A stretch of DNA of 9,123 nucleotides from Oxalobacteraceae bacterium (GTDB taxonomy: Bacteria; Pseudomonadota; Gammaproteobacteria; Burkholderiales; Burkholderiaceae_D). Positions within the stretch are counted from its first letter, which is position 1. Every line of letters starts with the position of its first letter. Location: positions 1 through 9,123 of the forward strand of contig CANGFL010000034.1 of NCBI GenBank assembly GCA_947453015.1, in the 5' to 3' direction. The notes beneath the pieces were generated by a model. The model was given only the letters and a program-made list of their open reading frames with translations, did not search any database and was not told the DNA's origin. The translations under genes were made by a program, and so were the position numbers. Shown one piece after another: positions 6,777 through 9,123 of the stretch.

Positions 6777-6902
6777 GCGATACAGAGGAGACGTATCAAT
6801 CCGAGGAGACAGACAAAAACTCACCGATTGCCTGCAGTCTGTAAGGTGGGGAATTGCGTCATTCCGGCACCACCTTTCATCCACTACCTGCAATCTACGT
6901 CT
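6777..6902 (-). ncRNA. Candidate structured small RNA downstream of ureG
   Basis: Non-coding by appearance and full of nested complementarity. Core hairpin: AAGGTGG (6843-6849)/CCACCTT (6870-6876), extended by GGAAT (6850-6854)/ATTCC (6861-6865) around a 6-base loop. Outer pairs: GATTGC (6826-6831)/GCAATC (6890-6895), and AGACGTA (6789-6795)/TACGTCT (6896-6902). Read on the minus strand, the core is followed by a T5 run, then by two copies of GTCTCCTC (plus coordinates 6803-6810 and 6785-6792). The second sits in the loop of a GATAC/GTATC hairpin (6779-6797). The intrinsic terminator at 6737-6769 comes next. Loop-exposed UCCUC repeats before a terminator resemble small RNAs that pair with Shine-Dalgarno sequences. 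No promoter is clear, so it could be released from the ure mRNA 3' end. I do not recognise 6S, tmRNA, SRP or RNase P RNA. Confidence 0.45.
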
Positions 6903-6988
6903 TAATTATCTGCCAGCAAACGCGAAGCCGCCATACGTTGATTGACGTAGCCCCCTACGTACGAGGGCGTGTGAGATAGAGCGCGCTT
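6903..6988. other. Non-coding spacer with a short palindromic hairpin
   Basis: Between the candidate RNA and the ureG 3' hairpin. It contains ACGTAG (6945-6950)/CTACGT (6955-6960) around a CCCC loop, and repeated ACGT-containing words that also occur in the neighbouring candidate RNA. On the minus strand GATAAT near 6906-6911 could be a -10, but no -35 is seen. No gene is visible. Confidence 0.4.
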
Positions 6989-7028
6989 AATAGGGTCCGC
7001 AGCCCTGAGTAGCCCCTTCGGACCTATT
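6989..7028 (-). repeat. Inverted repeat / hairpin overlapping the ureG stop codon
   Basis: AATAGGGTCCG (6989-6999) pairs with CGGACCTATT (7019-7028), one bulged base, loop about 19 bases. The ureG TAG stop (7024-7026) lies within one arm. No T run follows on the minus strand, so it is more likely an mRNA 3'-end stabilising or processing stem than a terminator. Confidence 0.6.
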
Positions 7029-7638
7029 GATCCAGTAAGCCCTGGGTGCGTATAAAGTCAATCACTGTGTCTACGCCATCGCCCTTGCGTAAGTTGGTGA
7101 ATACAAAGGGTCTATCTCCACGCATTTTTTTAGCATCGCTGGCCATGATGTCCAGATTGGCGCCGACGTGTGGGGCGAGATCGGTTTTGTTAATAATCAG
7201 CAGATCTGATCGTGTAATGCCAGGGCCACCTTTGCGGGGGATTTTTTCTCCACCGGCGACATCAATCACATAAATTGTCAGGTCCGACAGCTCTGGGCTA
7301 AAAGTAGCCGCTAAGTTATCACCACCTGATTCGACCAGTATCAGATCTAAATCAGGAAACTCTGCACTCATACGTGCAATTGCTTCCAGATTAATCGAAG
7401 CATCTTCACGAATAGCCGTGTGTGGGCAACCACCGGTTTCTACGCCCATGAGTCGGTTCGCAGGAAGAGCATCGGCACGCAATAAAATTTCCATATCTTC
7501 GCGCGTGTAGATATCGTTGGTGATGACGGCCATGTCGTAGTCATCACGCATTTTTTTGCAGAGCATCTCGCACAGCGCTGTCTTGCCGGAGCCTACTGGG
7601 CCACCAATACCGACACGCAGTGGATTAGGTGTAGTCAT
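7024..7638 (-). CDS. ureG: Urease accessory GTPase UreG
   Basis: SIMIBI-class GTPase that, with UreE, UreF and UreH/D, delivers Ni2+ to the urease active site in the cytoplasm using GTP hydrolysis. 204 residues, normal length. P-loop GPVGSGKT 13-20; the metal-binding and dimer-forming CPH motif 71-73 in [23 protein letters not shown] 103-109; [16 protein letters not shown] 125-140; and guanine-specificity NKTD 150-153. All key residues are intact. It is the last gene of the visible ure run, 24 bases after ureF. The start ATG at 7638 has a weak AGAAAG ribosome site about eight bases upstream. Downstream comes a hairpin on the stop codon and then a structured non-coding stretch before the terminator. 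Confidence 0.98.
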   Translation of the reverse strand: MTTPNPLRVGIGGPVGSGKTALCEMLCKKMRDDYDMAVITNDIYTREDMEILLRADALPANRLMGVETGGCPHTAIREDASINLEAIARMSAEFPDLDLILVESGGDNLAATFSPELSDLTIYVIDVAGGEKIPRKGGPGITRSDLLIINKTDLAPHVGANLDIMASDAKKMRGDRPFVFTNLRKGDGVDTVIDFIRTQGLLDQ

Positions 7639-7662
7639 GTTGATGTCTTTCTATATAAAAAA

Positions 7663-8349
7663 TCAGGAGCGATAGAGTCGGCTGTACTGCACTTCATGCT
7701 GCATCGATAGTAGTGACAGACCGGGCGACCAATTCGAGAGTTCATCATCCTTCAAACCGCGTGCGGTGAGTGAAGCTGCAGCTAGCGCCGGCTCAAGCGA
7801 AAGCAATAATCGCTGACCGCTGACTTGACCGAGTGGCACAGATTTCACGCAGGCGATCACTTGATTCTCCGCCCATGAAAATAACAGGCCTATCAGTGCT
7901 TCGTCTGATGGGATGTTGAGTGCGGCACACGCAGCAGCAAAAGCTGTGGGGAAGGCGACTTCAGGTAGTGAGCTAATAATCTGAGTGATGTCTTTACGTT
8001 CAGGCGTGAGTTCTTGCAGTAATTTGGATAAGGAGTAGCCCATCTGCACTGTCTCAGCACGAAATTCTGCGGTATCACGCGCGGCTAAAAAACAGTCATT
8101 CAATGTATGAATAGTCGACGCATCACCTGCCGAGAACGCTTGCATCAAACGCCAGCACATAGGTGCTTCAAAGCGTGCCACGACATCGTCCAGCATATCG
8201 ACAATCCAACGCCGTGCGCTGGCCTCGTCATGTACCAAGCCTTGCACCATCGCCGCTTCCAAGCCTTGTGAATAGCTGTAGGCTCCGACCGGCAGTGATG
8301 GGCTGCAAATTTGTAGCAGTCGCACTAGCGCTGCTGCATTCATGCTCAT
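7663..8349 (-). CDS. ureF: Urease accessory protein UreF
   Basis: All-helical chaperone that binds UreD/UreH on apo-urease and recruits UreG, acting as a checkpoint in nickel insertion. 228 residues, typical length. Family landmarks: LLQICSPSLPVGAYSYSQGLE near the N-terminus, the helix around AENQVIACVKSVPLGQVSGQRLL, and the C-terminal end EVQYSRLYRS, whose YSRLYRS tail is usual for UreF and contacts UreG. The ATG at 8349 overlaps the ureE stop as ATGA, which points to translational coupling; a second ATG six bases on (8343) is also possible. GGGTGA inside the ureE end may act as the ribosome site. Confidence 0.97.
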   Translation of the reverse strand: MSMNAAALVRLLQICSPSLPVGAYSYSQGLEAAMVQGLVHDEASARRWIVDMLDDVVARFEAPMCWRLMQAFSAGDASTIHTLNDCFLAARDTAEFRAETVQMGYSLSKLLQELTPERKDITQIISSLPEVAFPTAFAAACAALNIPSDEALIGLLFSWAENQVIACVKSVPLGQVSGQRLLLSLEPALAAASLTARGLKDDELSNWSPGLSLLSMQHEVQYSRLYRS

Positions 8350-8852
8350 GCCGGATCACCCGGGCGATGAATTTTTTGACGTAGGGGTATCGGCGCAAGT
8401 AAATGAGAATGGCCATCATCATGATGATGACCACCGCCGTAGGCACCCGATTCAGGTTCGAAGGGCGCTTGTTCTTCGATGACATTGGCACCCAAGCCTG
8501 CCAACATATCTTTAAGTACCGGGTCGTGACGTATCCGAAGAAAGCCATCACCTACTTGCGCTTGTGTATGACGATTACCCAAATGAAAAGCGCAGCGTAA
8601 TAAGGCTTGTGGCGATGCGCAATTCACTTTATAGGTTGCTTCTGCAGCAGCCACAACACGAATTACGCGACCATCATCACCTTTAATGAGATCGTCGTGG
8701 CGTAGCACCGTTCCGCGCACCGTAAAAACGGCCACTTCTTCGCCTGATGCTAATTTGGCGCGCAGCCGACTTTTTTCGCGTAGTTCATACGGCAGTACCA
8801 ATTCGCCAGCAATCGCATCGGCATGACTAACTTTAGTGTTAAGCGTGAGCAT
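8346..8852 (-). CDS. ureE: Urease accessory nickel metallochaperone UreE
   Basis: Dimeric cytoplasmic Ni2+ carrier that hands nickel to UreG. 168 residues. The N-terminal peptide-binding domain (LPYELREKSRLRAKLASGEE) is followed by the metal-binding domain, with LLRCAFHLGNRHTQAQ holding the conserved interface histidine (His95). The tail has a short His-rich segment HHHDDGHSH (142-150), which raises nickel capacity in Klebsiella-type UreE. It is 20 bases from the ureC stop and overlaps ureF by 4 bases. The ATG at 8852 lacks any purine-rich ribosome site: the preceding bases are T-rich followed by ACGACCCC. Initiation may depend on coupling to ureC. No better in-frame start is visible. Confidence 0.96.
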   Translation of the reverse strand: MLTLNTKVSHADAIAGELVLPYELREKSRLRAKLASGEEVAVFTVRGTVLRHDDLIKGDDGRVIRVVAAAEATYKVNCASPQALLRCAFHLGNRHTQAQVGDGFLRIRHDPVLKDMLAGLGANVIEEQAPFEPESGAYGGGHHHDDGHSHLLAPIPLRQKIHRPGDPA

Positions 8853-8872
8853 GGGGTCGTTAAAAAATAAAA

Positions 8873-9123
8873 TCAGAATAAGAAGTAGCGTTGTGCCATC
8901 GGCAAAATTTTTGCCGGCTCGCAGACGAGTAGTTCACCATTAGCGCGTACTTCATAGGTTTCAGGATCGACTTCCATGGTGGGCGTATAGCCGTTATGAA
9001 TCATGTCTTGCTTGCGCAGATGACGCATATTTTTTACTGCTTCAATCGACTTATTCAGTTTAAGTGTTTGACCCACACCTGAATCAAAAGCTGCTTGAGA
9101 AACAAACGTCAGCGATGTACGTA
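8873..9123 (-). CDS. ureC: Urease alpha subunit UreC, C-terminal end (cut by window edge)
   Basis: The last 82 residues of the catalytic urease subunit, which hydrolyses urea to ammonia and carbamate at a di-nickel centre. The frame is open to the right edge, so the GTG at 9076 is internal, not a start. The sequence [35 protein letters not shown] and the universal end [16 protein letters not shown] are diagnostic. The active-site residues lie outside the window. It is the upstream member of the visible ureC-E-F-G run; ureD, ureA and ureB would be expected further right. Confidence 0.98.
   Translation of the reverse strand, partial: RTSLTFVSQAAFDSGVGQTLKLNKSIEAVKNMRHLRKQDMIHNGYTPTMEVDPETYEVRANGELLVCEPAKILPMAQRYFLF

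Noticed and set aside
6737..7030. 6S RNA, tmRNA, SRP RNA, RNase P RNA or group II intron domain V in the post-urease region
   Set aside because: Signature sequences of these RNAs are absent on both strands; the stems seen do not match their known layouts.
8414..8429. Perfect 16-base palindrome CATCATCATGATGATG
   Set aside because: It is explained by the His-His-His-Asp-Asp codons of the UreE metal-binding tail.
8228..8551. 107-codon minus-strand frame across ureE/ureF
   Set aside because: It overlaps two well-supported genes in another frame and has no recognisable domain, so it is a shadow frame.

Overview
The window looks like chromosomal DNA of a Gram-negative proteobacterium, most likely a betaproteobacterium (Burkholderiales- or Nitrosomonadales-like). 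This rests on the proteobacterial BcsA/BcsZ cellulose proteins, the ureC-E-F-G order, the UreE with a His-rich tail, and a cysteine-less glutaredoxin-like protein that I recall from Burkholderiales. The genus is not resolved. I see no insertion sequence, tRNA, rRNA or CRISPR array.

Left part (1-3790), cellulose. The 3' two thirds of bcsA (c-di-GMP-responsive cellulose synthase, cut by the window edge) is followed by a small secreted beta-barrel-like protein that resembles BcsS. Facing them on the minus strand is bcsZ, the periplasmic GH8 endoglucanase, whose stop codon overlaps that of the bcsS-like gene. bcsB and bcsC do not follow bcsA here, so the layout is not the usual bcsABZC operon.

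Middle (3791-6710), single genes. A 528-base non-coding stretch carries inverted repeats, including a three-way-junction-like fold directly before a membrane M48 metallopeptidase gene (+), which ends in a clear intrinsic terminator. Next come a minus-strand glutaredoxin-fold gene without active-site cysteines and a divergent class III (CpdA-type) metallophosphoesterase gene (+). Both of these have the same 11-base AT-rich element upstream.

Right part (6711-9123), urease. On the minus strand run the end of ureC, then ureE, ureF and ureG, the nickel-delivery and assembly genes. They are tightly packed (20 bases between ureC and ureE, ATGA overlap ureE/ureF, 24 bases ureF/ureG). Between ureG and the convergent phosphoesterase gene lie about 310 non-coding bases that hold the most interesting signal: an extended hairpin, two copies of GUCUCCUC (one in a hairpin loop), and a strong minus-strand intrinsic terminator. 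This could be a 3'-UTR-derived or stand-alone small RNA attached to the urease operon. It does not match any RNA family I could recognise by eye.
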